From NCBI GenBank assembly GCA_964520865.1, contig CAZFOY010000011.1, forward strand, positions 7,770-71,769: 64,000 bases of DNA, in the 5' to 3' direction. The translations under genes were made by a program, and so were the position numbers. The stretch is from CAVQCT01 sp964520865 (GTDB lineage: Bacteria > Zixibacteria > MSB-5A5 > GN15 > FEB-12). Shown here piece by piece: positions 24,003 to 33,735 of the stretch (the first letter of the stretch is position 1; every line of letters starts with the position of its first letter). The notes below the pieces were generated by a model, which did not search any database, was not told the origin of the DNA, and saw only the letters and a program-made list of their open reading frames with translations.

Positions 24003-25940
24003 GTGAAGAGACTCTTACTTTTTTTGCTTCTGCTCTTTGTACTCCCCGCGACCGGTTATTCCTTTAACCGGCAGATGCAGACGTGGCTTTTGAAGAAACC
24101 GGTGATCGATTCCATATCCATAAGTGGCAATAACTTTGTGAAGCAGTCGACTATCCGAGATGCGATGTACTCCAGAAAGAGGAATGCCTGGGCGGCCCTC
24201 AAGGGAGACAGGCAGAGTCGGGTGCAAAGCGAGACGCTCGGACAGGATACCCTGGAAATTATGTACCTGTACCTGATCAGGGGATTCCTTGATGTCAAGG
24301 TCCAGGAGTCGTTCAAACCGGTGTCGGAGAAAGACTCGGCAGCCATCGTGTTGGTTCAAATCGAGGAAGGGAGAAGGTACTTCTACGGCGATAAGCGAAT
24401 TGCGGGAACATACCCGCCGAAATATCACGGCTACTTTACCAAATATGCGAGCCGACTCAAGCGAAATGAACCGATAAACCCATTCGATATCCGATCGGTC
24501 GTGGTGGAGATGAAAACGGTACTCTCGAACAACGGTTATCCTTACGCGAATATCCAGTTCAAATACGATAAATCGGTGTCATCGGACACCATCCCCATCT
24601 CTTTCACCGTTGTTGCCGATACGCTGGTGCATTTCGGCGATATCAGCATACGGGAACTCAAAACGGGAGCGCACCGGATCTATCCCGAGTATGTTGTCCG
24701 CAGAGAGTTGACATTCAAGCCCGGTGAGATCTACAAGCAAAGCGATCTTGTAGATTCACGAAAGCGGCTGTACGAGTCCGGATATTTCAGCTATGTCCAA
24801 TTGATTCCGAATGATTCGCTCGGTACCCGTGTCCGCCCCGATATGGCTGTACAGGTGCGTGAGACCAAAGCAAAATATCTCTCACTGACAATGGGTCCGG
24901 CTCAGTCCGATGTTCGTGATCTTCAGTGGGATATTTCGGCCGGCGGCGGAAAGCGGAACTTCCTCGGATCCAGACATCTCGATCTCCTGAGCAATCTATC
25001 ATTCGGACTGGGACAGGATGCCCGGGTAATTCAGCAGAGCAACCGGCTTCGTTTTACCGAGCCCTGGTTTATGGGAATCCGTATGCCTTTGGCGCTGACC
25101 GCCCAGTATGACCCCCCTCTCAGGTTCGTTCAGCAGAAGTTCATCAAGATCAGCAGTTGGTCGCTCACCGCTTCGACCTCGAAGCGGTTCGGGCAGCAAG
25201 TAACAACCTCTGCCGGGGTCGAATACAACAAGGTTAAGATCACCGGCGTACCCGCTACCGAAGCCGATTCCCTGAGAAAGGTGCAGGGGATATCGGTTAG
25301 GCGAGACATATACGGCACGTACGTTGTCGACAGCCGGGACAATCCGTTTATTCCTCGACGTGGCCAGTACACCAGCATTTCCGGCCAATTCTTTGGCGGA
25401 TTTCTTGGCGGCGACGATGATTTCTATAAGCTGCAGGCTTCCTGGTCGACCTACCAGGTAGTCTGGCCCGGCTGGATAGGGGCGGTCAGGCTCAAGGTTG
25501 GCTGGGTTAAGTCGTTCGGGAAAACCGAGGAAGTGCCTAAAGATGAGCTGCTTTATCTTGGCGGGGCCAACACGATACGGGGATACAAAGAAAACTCGCT
25601 CGGCCCGCTCCGTGCCGATGGTTCGGCCGAAGGTGCCAACTACACTTTCATTTTCAATCAGGAATTTCGCTGGAAGACATTCCAGATACTTAATCTTATC
25701 TACGGCGTGAGGTCGATCTTCCGGGCCTTGCCGCAGTGGCAGTCGGTGTTTTTCGACATCGGAAACGGTTACCGGGATCTCGACAATTTCACGTTCAACA
25801 GCCTGGCTATGAGCTTCGGAACAGGCTTCCAGATTGTCTCTCCGGCCGGGCCGATTCGGCTCGATTACGCCGTCCCCGTCAGAACGTCGAGATATAACCT
25901 TGCCCCCCGCTTTCATTTCACTATATTGTATGCGTTCTGA
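24003..25940 (+). CDS. Omp85-family outer-membrane assembly protein (TamA/BamA-like)
   Basis: 645 residues, starting at a GTG with AGGAAA upstream. Signal peptide (LLLFLLLLFVLPATGYS), about three POTRA domains (beginning IDSISISGNNFVKQSTIRD, IQEEGRRYFYGD and FGDISIREL), then a 16-strand-type barrel with NTIRGYKENSLGPL (the Omp85 RGY/loop-6 motif) and a C-terminal FHFTILYAF ending in aromatic Phe. It inserts or assembles outer-membrane proteins. The tamB-like gene directly upstream favours a TamA role over the essential BamA. Confidence 0.88.
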   Translation: MKRLLLFLLLLFVLPATGYSFNRQMQTWLLKKPVIDSISISGNNFVKQSTIRDAMYSRKRNAWAALKGDRQSRVQSETLGQDTLEIMYLYLIRGFLDVKVQESFKPVSEKDSAAIVLVQIEEGRRYFYGDKRIAGTYPPKYHGYFTKYASRLKRNEPINPFDIRSVVVEMKTVLSNNGYPYANIQFKYDKSVSSDTIPISFTVVADTLVHFGDISIRELKTGAHRIYPEYVVRRELTFKPGEIYKQSDLVDSRKRLYESGYFSYVQLIPNDSLGTRVRPDMAVQVRETKAKYLSLTMGPAQSDVRDLQWDISAGGGKRNFLGSRHLDLLSNLSFGLGQDARVIQQSNRLRFTEPWFMGIRMPLALTAQYDPPLRFVQQKFIKISSWSLTASTSKRFGQQVTTSAGVEYNKVKITGVPATEADSLRKVQGISVRRDIYGTYVVDSRDNPFIPRRGQYTSISGQFFGGFLGGDDDFYKLQASWSTYQVVWPGWIGAVRLKVGWVKSFGKTEEVPKDELLYLGGANTIRGYKENSLGPLRADGSAEGANYTFIFNQEFRWKTFQILNLIYGVRSIFRALPQWQSVFFDIGNGYRDLDNFTFNSLAMSFGTGFQIVSPAGPIRLDYAVPVRTSRYNLAPRFHFTILYAF

Positions 25941-26036
25941 TTTATGGCCGGTTTTTGAGAACAATCACGGGGGCGCGCCGGTTCGTATTGGTGTATAAGG
26001 CAATATCATCATCCAGAAGTAAGATAAGGAATCCCA

Positions 26037-27206
26037 ATGAAACCGATATATCTCGACCATAACGCCACAACTCCGGTCGATCCGCAGGTGGTGGAAGCGA
26101 TGCTGCCGTTTCTGACCGACAAGTTCGGCAACGGAAGCTCCGTTCATACTTACGGGCGAGAGGCCAAGGTGGCCCTTGAGAACGCCCGCGAAGTGATAGC
26201 TTCGGTCATCAATTGCGAACCTTCGGAACTCTATTTCACCTCCGGCGGCACCGAGTCAGATAATATTTCAATACTTGGAAGCGCCAAGCAGCTCGCCGGA
26301 CACAAGAGCCATATCGTCATCGGCGCAACCGAACACCACGCCGTCCTGGAGCCGGCGGAACATCTCAGCCACAAAGAAGGGTGGGAACTGGACCTGTTAC
26401 CGGTCGACAAGGAAGGATTTGCTTCGCCCGAGGATCTTCGCTCGTTGGTTAAGGACGGCACCGGGATCGTCTCCGTCATGCACGCGAATAATGAAACCGG
26501 AACAGTACAAGATATTGCAGCCCTGTCTCAGGTTGCTCACGAGAAAGGTGCCTGGTTCCATACCGATGCTGTCCAGTCGACCGGGAAGATCAAGGTCGAC
26601 GTACGCCAGATGGATGTTGATTTGTTGTCTTTGACCGGCCACAAAATTTACGGCCCGAAAGGAATCGGCGCCCTCTTCATTCGGAGCGGGCTAAAGATCT
26701 CTCCGCTCTTTTACGGTGGTTCGCATGAGAAGAAACGGCGCCCCGGCACCGAGAATGTTGCCGGAGCTGTCGGGCTGGCCGAGGCACTTCAGATCGCCAT
26801 GAAGCGACAGTTACAGGATTTCACCACGCTGAACGAGCTGGCCGACTATTTCATTCAGCAGGTGACTTCGGAAATTCCCGACGTTTATCTTAACGGACCC
26901 CGCAAGAATCGTATTCCTCAGACGGTCAATCTTTCGTTTAAGGGAGTCGAAGGAGAGTCGATCCTGCTCGGACTCGATATGAAGGGGATCGCGGTCTCGT
27001 CCGGTTCGGCCTGTACCTCCGGCTCGACTGAACCGTCGCATGTGATTTTGGCGATGGGAATCGACCGCGTCGTGGCTCAGGGAGCGATCCGCTTTTCGAT
27101 GGGCCGGTCAACTACCAAAGAGCAGCTCGATTATGTCCTCGCGGAACTTCCTGCCGTCATCCAACGCCTCCGCGACATGTCGCCGGTCTACAGCAAACGC
27201 GGATAG
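26037..27206 (+). CDS. Cysteine desulfurase (NifS/IscS family)
   Basis: 389 residues. YLDHNATTPVDP at the N-terminus, the PLP-lysine in LTGHKIYGPKGIGALFI, the His of ATEHHAVLEP and the active cysteine in VSSGSACTSGSTEPSH make this a class I (NifS-type) desulfurase. It converts cysteine to alanine and hands on the sulfur. mnmA 65 nt downstream suggests that one use is 2-thiouridine in tRNA. AAGGAA precedes the ATG. Confidence 0.95.
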   Translation: MKPIYLDHNATTPVDPQVVEAMLPFLTDKFGNGSSVHTYGREAKVALENAREVIASVINCEPSELYFTSGGTESDNISILGSAKQLAGHKSHIVIGATEHHAVLEPAEHLSHKEGWELDLLPVDKEGFASPEDLRSLVKDGTGIVSVMHANNETGTVQDIAALSQVAHEKGAWFHTDAVQSTGKIKVDVRQMDVDLLSLTGHKIYGPKGIGALFIRSGLKISPLFYGGSHEKKRRPGTENVAGAVGLAEALQIAMKRQLQDFTTLNELADYFIQQVTSEIPDVYLNGPRKNRIPQTVNLSFKGVEGESILLGLDMKGIAVSSGSACTSGSTEPSHVILAMGIDRVVAQGAIRFSMGRSTTKEQLDYVLAELPAVIQRLRDMSPVYSKRG

Positions 27207-27231
27207 ACGAACAAAGCATAGAACGATAATT

Positions 27232-27255
27232 GAAAGGGTCGTTCGCGGCCCTTTC
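27232..27255 (+). promoter_or_regulatory. UUCG-capped hairpin in the nifS-mnmA spacer
   Basis: GAAAGGGTCG, loop TTCG, CGGCCCTTTC: a 10-bp stem with one T-G pair and an extra-stable tetraloop, ending 16 nt before the mnmA ATG. There is no T-tract, so it is more likely a processing or translational-control element than a terminator. Confidence 0.55.
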
Positions 27256-27271
27256 CTGTGAATAAAATACT

Positions 27272-28357
27272 ATGAATAAGAAAGTGCTGGTGGCAATGTC
27301 CGGGGGAGTCGATTCCTCGGTCGCCGCGCTCCTGCTCAAGGAGCAGGGCTACGACGTAGTCGGCGCCCATATGAAGCTGTGGGATTATGTCGACGTCGGC
27401 GGTGACATTTACAAAGACGGGCGATGCTGCACTATCGATTCTATCACTGACTGTCGAATGGTCTGCGATGCGATCGGAGCACCATTCTATGTGCTCAATA
27501 TGTCCCGGCATTTCAGCGAGACGGTTATCAGCAACTTTGTCACTGAGTATCGATCGGGAAGAACCCCCAATCCATGTGTGCGGTGCAATTCGGATGTCAA
27601 GTGGAACGAGTTTCTTCGAAAGGCACTTGAAGTCGGCTGTGACTACATCGCGACGGGGCACTACGCTTTCATCGAGAAGATGCCTGACGGCCGCTGTGGC
27701 GTTCGCAAGGGTGTCGACAAAACACGGGACCAGTCCTACGTTCTCTGGGGTGTCACACAGGAAGCGCTGAGCAAGACCCTGATGCCCCTGGGGGGACTGC
27801 TCAAGTCGGAGGTTCGGGAGACAGCACGAAAGTACAACCTCCGGACGGCGGAAAAGGCGGAGTCGAGAGAAATCTGCTTTGTCGCCGACAACGACTATCG
27901 AAGATTCCTGACCGAGTACGAACAGAAACAGGGTCGGGAATACGCGCCCGGAGATATCGTTCACGAGGACGGAACGGTGCTGGGGCAACATCGCGGGACG
28001 CCGTTTTATACCATCGGCCAGCGCAAAGGGCTGGGAATTGCCTATCCGACTCCGCTTTATGTCCAGCGAATCGATATCGAATCCAACCGGGTTATCGTCG
28101 GCGAAAACGACTCCCTCTTCAAGTCCGGTCTGGTGGCGGAGAAAATGAACTGGATCAGCCGTGTCCCCGACTCGGAGCCTTTCGAAGCTACGGTAAAAAT
28201 CCGTTACCTTCACGAACCGGCACCGGCCGAGGTCACACCTCTGGCGGACGATAGCGTGCGGATTGAATTCAAGGACAAGCAGCGTGCGATCACGCCCGGG
28301 CAGTCGGTCGTCCTCTACGATCGGGATCTGGTCCTCGGCGGCGGCATCATCGCCTGA
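27272..28357 (+). CDS. mnmA: tRNA-specific 2-thiouridylase
   Basis: 361 residues. The PP-loop SGGVDSS is at residues 9-15, the first catalytic cysteine is in TPNPCVRCN and the second in SREICFVAD. TIGQRKGLGI marks the central domain and a beta-barrel C-domain closes the protein. MnmA adenylates U34 of Lys, Glu and Gln tRNAs and replaces oxygen by sulfur supplied through desulfurases such as the one upstream. Length and motif order are standard. Confidence 0.97.
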   Translation: MNKKVLVAMSGGVDSSVAALLLKEQGYDVVGAHMKLWDYVDVGGDIYKDGRCCTIDSITDCRMVCDAIGAPFYVLNMSRHFSETVISNFVTEYRSGRTPNPCVRCNSDVKWNEFLRKALEVGCDYIATGHYAFIEKMPDGRCGVRKGVDKTRDQSYVLWGVTQEALSKTLMPLGGLLKSEVRETARKYNLRTAEKAESREICFVADNDYRRFLTEYEQKQGREYAPGDIVHEDGTVLGQHRGTPFYTIGQRKGLGIAYPTPLYVQRIDIESNRVIVGENDSLFKSGLVAEKMNWISRVPDSEPFEATVKIRYLHEPAPAEVTPLADDSVRIEFKDKQRAITPGQSVVLYDRDLVLGGGIIA

Positions 28358-28474
28358 CTTGCCTCTTCTGTCCCCGGTCCACCGCACGAAACAATGGGCC
28401 TGCCTTTTCGTCTAAAGAGAAGGCTGTCTTCGTGCAAAGACCATGGCTCCTGAAATCGAAGTTGAGAGCTTAAT

Positions 28475-29905
28475 GTGAAACGAATCTCCTTCACTTGCCG
28501 GGCCCTTGTTCTTGTTCTCGCATTGCTGGTGTGCGCACCGGCTGTCGGCTATTCTGCTGATTACACAAGAGCCATTGAGCATGCCCGAACGATTGTCCGG
28601 AAATATGTTCGCGCAACAGGTGCACCGGCGCTTCAGATCGCCGTGGAAGTAGACGGCAAGATCGTGTGGTCCGAAGCCTTCGGTGAAGCAGACATTGCCA
28701 ATCACACGCGAGCCACGACGCGCTCGCAGTTCCGGATCGCCAGCATCTCCAAACTACTTACCGGGACGTTGACCGCCGGACTGGCTGATTCAGGAGTACT
28801 GGACCTTGATCGGCCAATCGGAGATTACGTTCCAAACCTGCCTGCCGCCTGGCACGACATCACGGCCGATATGCTTGTGCACCATACGAGTGGCATTGCG
28901 CATTATTCGAGCGAGAAGGATGCGCTGGATACCACGTTCTATCCGACAACTCGAGATGCCATACGCCGTTTCGAAAATCGCCCACTTGCCCATCCCCCCG
29001 GGGTCTCCGAGACGTATTCCAGTTATGCGTATACCGTCCTCGCCCTGGCCATAGAACAGGCGACCGGTGAATCGTTCCTGAAAGTTATGCGACAGGAACT
29101 CCTGCGGCCGTTGGGCATGACCCACACCGAGCCTGATCTTCAGAAAGCGCCGCCCCCGGAGCGAACCAGGTTCTACGATCTCACGGATGGAGATTCGATT
29201 GCCGTGGCGCCGTACATTGATCTGAGTGGCAGATGGGCAGGTAGTGGCTTTCTGTCGACAGCCGAGGATCTCGTGCGATTCGGAATGGCCCATACTGACT
29301 CCGGCCAGTTGCCACAGAGTGTTCGTGCTCTGGTTGGACAGCGTGAGAAGTTACCTGGCGGAACGATGACGAAGGAGGCCTTCGGCTGGGGGCCGAGACA
29401 CGATTGGGACGGGCGGCCGATGCTCTGGGGCGACGGGAGCACTCAAGGATCCCGATGCGGCCTTCTTGTTTATCCGCGGGATAATCTGGCCATTGCCATA
29501 CTCACTAATCTTGACGGGCTTGCTCTTGAGCGAGGTGAGCTCCAGACTTTGGCGCACTTGTTCTTTGGTGTAAGACAGAAGGAGGAAGTAGCTGCATGCC
29601 GACCTGAGGCGATAGGGTCGTGGCGCGCAAAAGTACCGGTGAAGAAGGCAGAGGTCGGCGTAGATCTGGATATTCGCACCATCACCCCGGTAACGGGCAG
29701 CTTGACGATTGAAGGGTGGCGTTCACTGGAGATCGCCGACATCTTTCGCTTCGATGACACAACCTGGGTGGTCACACTTGATCGGCAGGGAATGCTGCCC
29801 CTGACGTTTGTTCCTGAACGGAACGAGATGGCCGCTTCGATTCCTCGAATCGGCTGGTCGCTCACCTTGCATCGCAAGTCCGGCACGACCACGGATAATC
29901 GCTGA
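28475..29905 (+). CDS. Serine hydrolase of the beta-lactamase/DD-peptidase class C family
   Basis: 476 residues, GTG start, signal peptide cut near VGYSA-DYT. The SxxK motif is SISK (Ser90, Lys93) in QFRIASISKLLTG. The second motif, usually Y-x-N, reads YSSYAY, so the Asn is Ser. The third motif region is around GWGPRHDWDGRPMLWGDGS, a HxG-like position without a clear KTG. It may be an esterase, peptidase or a weak enzyme; the periplasmic or secreted location is clear. It stands alone, with 117 nt upstream and a promoter for the next gene downstream. Confidence 0.8.
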   Translation: MKRISFTCRALVLVLALLVCAPAVGYSADYTRAIEHARTIVRKYVRATGAPALQIAVEVDGKIVWSEAFGEADIANHTRATTRSQFRIASISKLLTGTLTAGLADSGVLDLDRPIGDYVPNLPAAWHDITADMLVHHTSGIAHYSSEKDALDTTFYPTTRDAIRRFENRPLAHPPGVSETYSSYAYTVLALAIEQATGESFLKVMRQELLRPLGMTHTEPDLQKAPPPERTRFYDLTDGDSIAVAPYIDLSGRWAGSGFLSTAEDLVRFGMAHTDSGQLPQSVRALVGQREKLPGGTMTKEAFGWGPRHDWDGRPMLWGDGSTQGSRCGLLVYPRDNLAIAILTNLDGLALERGELQTLAHLFFGVRQKEEVAACRPEAIGSWRAKVPVKKAEVGVDLDIRTITPVTGSLTIEGWRSLEIADIFRFDDTTWVVTLDRQGMLPLTFVPERNEMAASIPRIGWSLTLHRKSGTTTDNR

Positions 29906-29931
29906 CTTTTGGCCACCAGCACACGGCACTC

Positions 29932-29961
29932 TTGACAGCCCTCCCCGTTACAGATTATAAA
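29932..29961 (+). promoter_or_regulatory. Sigma-70-type promoter of the UPF0173 hydrolase
   Basis: TTGACA (29932-29937) with TATAAA 18 nt downstream (29956-29961), or TTATAA with a 17-nt spacer. Leader about 70 nt. Confidence 0.7.
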
Positions 29962-30041
29962 TAGACATTGTACAAGAGACTGTTGCGAGCGATTTCTCGC
30001 AGAGCAGCCTTTTGCTCGGTTCTTCAGAGGAAGGAGAAAGT

Positions 30042-30719
30042 ATGGTTAAAGCAACATTTCTGGGCCACTCCTGTGTGACGTTGACCGACGGTAAACACAA
30101 CCTGATAATCGACCCGTTCATCAGCGGTAATCCGAAATCAGCGGGCAAGGCCGACGAAATCAAGGCGGATTATGTCTTGATAAGCCACGGACACGGTGAC
30201 CATGTCGGCGACGGCATAGATATCGCCAAGCGCAACAAGGCTACGGTGATCGCGAATTTCGAACTTGCCAATCTCTGCGGTTCCGAAGGATGTGAAGTCC
30301 ATCCGCTACACATTGGCGGTGGGTTCAATTTCGATTTCGGCCGCGTCAAACTGACAATAGCACACCACGGCGGTGGCTACGGTCCTGATGCTTCGCGGTA
30401 CACCGGCCCGCCGGTAGGTTTCCTTATCACGATCGACAACAAAATCATCTACCATCCCGGGGATACTGGCCTCTTCCTGGACATGAAGCTGATTGGGGAT
30501 AGGAACAAGATAGACCTCGCCTTCCTACCGATCGGCGACAATTTCACTATGGGAATTGACGACGCCGTCACCGCTGTCGAATTTCTCCATCCGGCGAAGG
30601 TCGTGCCGATTCACTACGATACGTTCGATATGATCCATGCCGATGCCGGGAAATTCGCTTCGCAGGTCAAGGGAAGCGAGGTGGTTATTCTCCAGCCCGG
30701 AGAATCGCTGGAAATTTAG
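30042..30719 (+). CDS. UPF0173 metal-dependent hydrolase (metallo-beta-lactamase fold)
   Basis: 225 residues from the ATG at 30042, which has GGAAGGAG upstream; the longer frame from 30012 contains that site. The metal motif SHGHGDHVGD is complete, with later ligands in AHHGGG, HPGDTG and PIHYD. Members of UPF0173 are MBL-fold hydrolases of unknown substrate related to UlaG-like lactonases. Single gene with its own promoter and a terminator 53 nt after the stop. Confidence 0.9.
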   Translation: MVKATFLGHSCVTLTDGKHNLIIDPFISGNPKSAGKADEIKADYVLISHGHGDHVGDGIDIAKRNKATVIANFELANLCGSEGCEVHPLHIGGGFNFDFGRVKLTIAHHGGGYGPDASRYTGPPVGFLITIDNKIIYHPGDTGLFLDMKLIGDRNKIDLAFLPIGDNFTMGIDDAVTAVEFLHPAKVVPIHYDTFDMIHADAGKFASQVKGSEVVILQPGESLEI

Positions 30720-30771
30720 GCCCGAAGTCGACCGGCATCTCTGTCGGCGCAAAAGGACACACAATCGGTTC

Positions 30772-30813
30772 AACCGGGTGATCGTTTTAATTGCGTGTCG
30801 CCCGGTTTCTTAT
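30772..30813 (+). terminator. Intrinsic terminator after the UPF0173 gene
   Basis: AACCGGGTGA pairs with TCGCCCGGTT (10 bp, one G-T), with a 16-nt loop, followed by TTTCTTATT. Confidence 0.65.
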
Positions 30814-30852
30814 TAGACTATCTCGTTCAAAACGAGCATTTCAGGAATACGA

Positions 30853-33690
30853 GTGAGTATGAAGAGGCTGTTGAAAATACTGGGCTGGACGGTCGGCATC
30901 GTCGTAGCGGTGCTGATAGTTGCCGTGGTCGCGTTGTGGATATTCTTCCCGGTCGAGAAGGCCAAGCAGATGGCAATCGAGAAAGGCAGCGCGCAGCTCG
31001 GCCGTGACATTGCCATCCAGGACGCAGCCGTCTCGTTCTGGGGGGGGATCGGCGTGAAGCTCGGCGGTGTGGCGATAAGCAATCCCTCCGGGATGCCCGG
31101 CGATATGCTGACCGCAAAGAGCCTCGATGTCAAGCTCAGCATCCTGCCGCTGATCAAAGGGGAAGTCCGAATCGACCGCCTGATCGTCAACAACCCGGAA
31201 ATCGACCTGAAGAAGCGGGCCGACGGTTCGAACAACTACAGCTTTCCGGCGATGGAAAGTGCCGCGCCCAAACAGCTGACCGAGAAAGCGACCCCTGAGC
31301 AGAAGGCGGCCGCGGCCGTCATCTCCTTCGATAAACTCGACATCAACGACGGCAATCTCTCCTATCAGGATGACAGCTCCCATACGAGCTTCTCCCTGCG
31401 GGGACTGAATCTGTCGACGACCCTTACTACACCGGAGAACAAGTATTACAGGTCAGCAGGTCGGATTACCGTGGATACGATCCTCGTAACCGGTAGCAAT
31501 ACACTCCCGCCGCTCGAGGTCGGGCTCACGTACAACGCGGAATACAACCCTTCGGAGCAACTGCTCTCATTCGAGCAGAGCGAACTTCGCCTGAACAAGC
31601 TGTTGTTCAAGCTCAAGGGTGAAGTGACCGACCCTCTCGACCAGATGAAGAGTCGTGTCACGATCGCATCGGACAACGTCGAAGTGGCCGATCTGCTCAG
31701 CTTGGTTCCTCCCTCAAAAAAAGAAGCGATTCAGGATTTCGAGCTCAAAGGGAATTTCGATCTCAACCTCGATATCGACTACGATCGAAACCGGGTCGAC
31801 ACGCTGGCTTACTTCGGCACAGCGACTTTCAACTCGCTCGATGTTTCGCATGCGAAGATCCCCGGGCAACTCCGGGTCAAGAAAGCAGTCATTGACGTCA
31901 AGAACAACAATCTACGGATGAATATCGAAGACGGAAGCTTCGACGACAAACCGATCAAAGCGCACATGGTGATCGATGACTTCTCAGATCCGACGGTGAA
32001 CGGCGAGCTCGCGGGCGGTTTGAATCTGGTCTACCTGGAGCCGTTTCTTCCGGCCAAGTACAAGCAGAAGGTCTCGGGCGACGCACAGTTTGATCTGAAA
32101 ATCTCCGGTCGAGTGAAAGACTATCAGAATATCGGGTTTTCCGGCAACCTCTCGGTGACCAACGGCAGTTACGACGCCAGCTTCATGCTCGAGCCGATCA
32201 AGTCGTTCGATGTCGACGTCTATTTTGACAATCGCGTCGTCAGTGTCAAGAAACTGAACATGGCCACGAAGTCCGGTTCACTCGCTTTCGATGGTCGGAT
32301 CAACGACATCGTCCCGTACCTTATGGCCGATTCGTCGGGCAAGAAGAAAATCAAGCCTACTATCGATGGTTCCCTGAAGGGGGACCTCGATCTGGCTGTA
32401 TTGAAGTCGATGCTGCCTCCCAAAGGGAACCCGCAACTCTCCGGCAAGCTTGCCGTGGATCTTCAAGTCTCCGGAATCATGACCCAATATACCGGATTGA
32501 AGCCGAGGGGAAGTGTCGGCATCAGGCAGGGTGCCTACAATGACTCTTTGCTCCCGGAGCCGATCAAGCAGTTCGATGCCGATCTCGTGATAGCACCGGA
32601 TACGATTAGCGTCAAGTCAATGAACGTGAAATTTGTGAGCAGCGATGCTTCATTCAGTGGCAAGTTGCTCGATCCATTCCCCTATCTGCTGCCGTTGAAG
32701 GATATCAACAGGGAGAAGATGAAGAAGCCGATGTTTCTGTTCACCCTGAAGTCTCAGCGGTTCGATGTCGACAAGTTGTTCCCAGAAGCTTCGCCGGGCA
32801 CGGAACAGGCGAGTACCACGGCCGCTCAGGATTCGGTGTCGGCTGTTATCCTGCCCGATATCGATGGCCGCGGGAATTTCAAGATCGATACGCTGATCTA
32901 TAGCAAGGTGGAGTTCACGAAGATCGAAGGACAGGTGAAGATCTACGATCGGAAGATAGAATGTTACGATGTCAACGGCGACGTCTATACGGGGAAGATT
33001 ACCGGCAACACGACCGTCGATCTCAGCAATTTCGACAGTCCGAAGTATACCGGATCTTTCGATGCCTCGCAGATCGAGGTCGACGATTTCATGAAGCGGT
33101 TCACACCGCTCAACGGTTACCTGTTCGGTAAGGTGGACATGAAGGGAACGTACGACGCCAGCGGCTGGGAAAAGTCTGATTTTCTTAAATCATTGACGAT
33201 GAATTCGGACGGAAGTATGCGTCAGGCCAAGTTGGTCACTTCGGGTGCGGTGTACAGTGCGATGTCCGGCCTGGCCGAGAAGATGGGGCAGAAGTTCGAC
33301 AAAGAGCAGTCGTTGAGGAATCTTGCCAGCAAGGTGACGGTGAAAGACGGAAAGGTGGCGGTGGACAACCTCAAGTCGAAACTGGGCGATGTCGGTGATA
33401 TTGAGGTCGGCGGTTACTACGGTTTCGACGGAGCGATCAGCTACAAAGGATCGATTTTGCTATCGCAGGAATGGACTCAGAAGCTTCTTTCGAAGAAAGG
33501 ACTGTTAGGAGATCTGGCCGGTATGCTTACTGAGAAGTCAGCGGACCGGATCAAACTCCCGATAGCTTTCGGAGGAACCATGGACCAGCCCAAGTTCGAG
33601 ATAGATTACTCGACAATCACGAAGAATCTCGGCGATAACGCCAAGGAAGACGCCAAGAATCTGCTCAATAATCTGTTCAAGAAGAAGTAG
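30853..33690 (+). CDS. AsmA-family protein
   Basis: 945 residues. A signal anchor (ILGWTVGIVVAVLIVAVVALWIFF) precedes a long periplasmic part. The N-terminal AsmA pattern is clear: a short amphipathic segment, then SLDVKLSILPLIKGEVRIDRLIVNNPEIDLKK. The C-terminal region SAMSGLAEKMGQKFDKEQSLRNLASKVTVKDGKV resembles the conserved AsmA_2 domain. AsmA-like proteins bridge inner and outer membrane in lipid traffic and envelope integrity. The start is the GTG at 30853 with AGGA 6 nt upstream (ATG at 30859 is the alternative). It stands after a terminator and 45 nt before an ABC permease gene. Confidence 0.85.
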   Translation: MSMKRLLKILGWTVGIVVAVLIVAVVALWIFFPVEKAKQMAIEKGSAQLGRDIAIQDAAVSFWGGIGVKLGGVAISNPSGMPGDMLTAKSLDVKLSILPLIKGEVRIDRLIVNNPEIDLKKRADGSNNYSFPAMESAAPKQLTEKATPEQKAAAAVISFDKLDINDGNLSYQDDSSHTSFSLRGLNLSTTLTTPENKYYRSAGRITVDTILVTGSNTLPPLEVGLTYNAEYNPSEQLLSFEQSELRLNKLLFKLKGEVTDPLDQMKSRVTIASDNVEVADLLSLVPPSKKEAIQDFELKGNFDLNLDIDYDRNRVDTLAYFGTATFNSLDVSHAKIPGQLRVKKAVIDVKNNNLRMNIEDGSFDDKPIKAHMVIDDFSDPTVNGELAGGLNLVYLEPFLPAKYKQKVSGDAQFDLKISGRVKDYQNIGFSGNLSVTNGSYDASFMLEPIKSFDVDVYFDNRVVSVKKLNMATKSGSLAFDGRINDIVPYLMADSSGKKKIKPTIDGSLKGDLDLAVLKSMLPPKGNPQLSGKLAVDLQVSGIMTQYTGLKPRGSVGIRQGAYNDSLLPEPIKQFDADLVIAPDTISVKSMNVKFVSSDASFSGKLLDPFPYLLPLKDINREKMKKPMFLFTLKSQRFDVDKLFPEASPGTEQASTTAAQDSVSAVILPDIDGRGNFKIDTLIYSKVEFTKIEGQVKIYDRKIECYDVNGDVYTGKITGNTTVDLSNFDSPKYTGSFDASQIEVDDFMKRFTPLNGYLFGKVDMKGTYDASGWEKSDFLKSLTMNSDGSMRQAKLVTSGAVYSAMSGLAEKMGQKFDKEQSLRNLASKVTVKDGKVAVDNLKSKLGDVGDIEVGGYYGFDGAISYKGSILLSQEWTQKLLSKKGLLGDLAGMLTEKSADRIKLPIAFGGTMDQPKFEIDYSTITKNLGDNAKEDAKNLLNNLFKKK

Positions 33691-33735
33691 GTTAACACCT
33701 GATCCGGAATACAACGCGCAGCATGGGGATGCCGA

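Noticed and set aside
27232..27255. Reading the UUCG hairpin as a rho-independent terminator
   Set aside because: No T-tract follows and mnmA starts 16 nt later, so termination is not supported.
27188..28387. A 399-codon open frame antisense to the whole mnmA gene
   Set aside because: It mirrors mnmA codon structure, has no ribosome-binding site or recognisable domain, and mnmA is certain. It is a composition shadow, as are the long antisense frames at 3687-4706, 9854-10486 and 24999-25964.
30795..31007. A small ORF before and within the AsmA gene
   Set aside because: It overlaps the terminator and the AsmA coding start and has no coding signal of its own.
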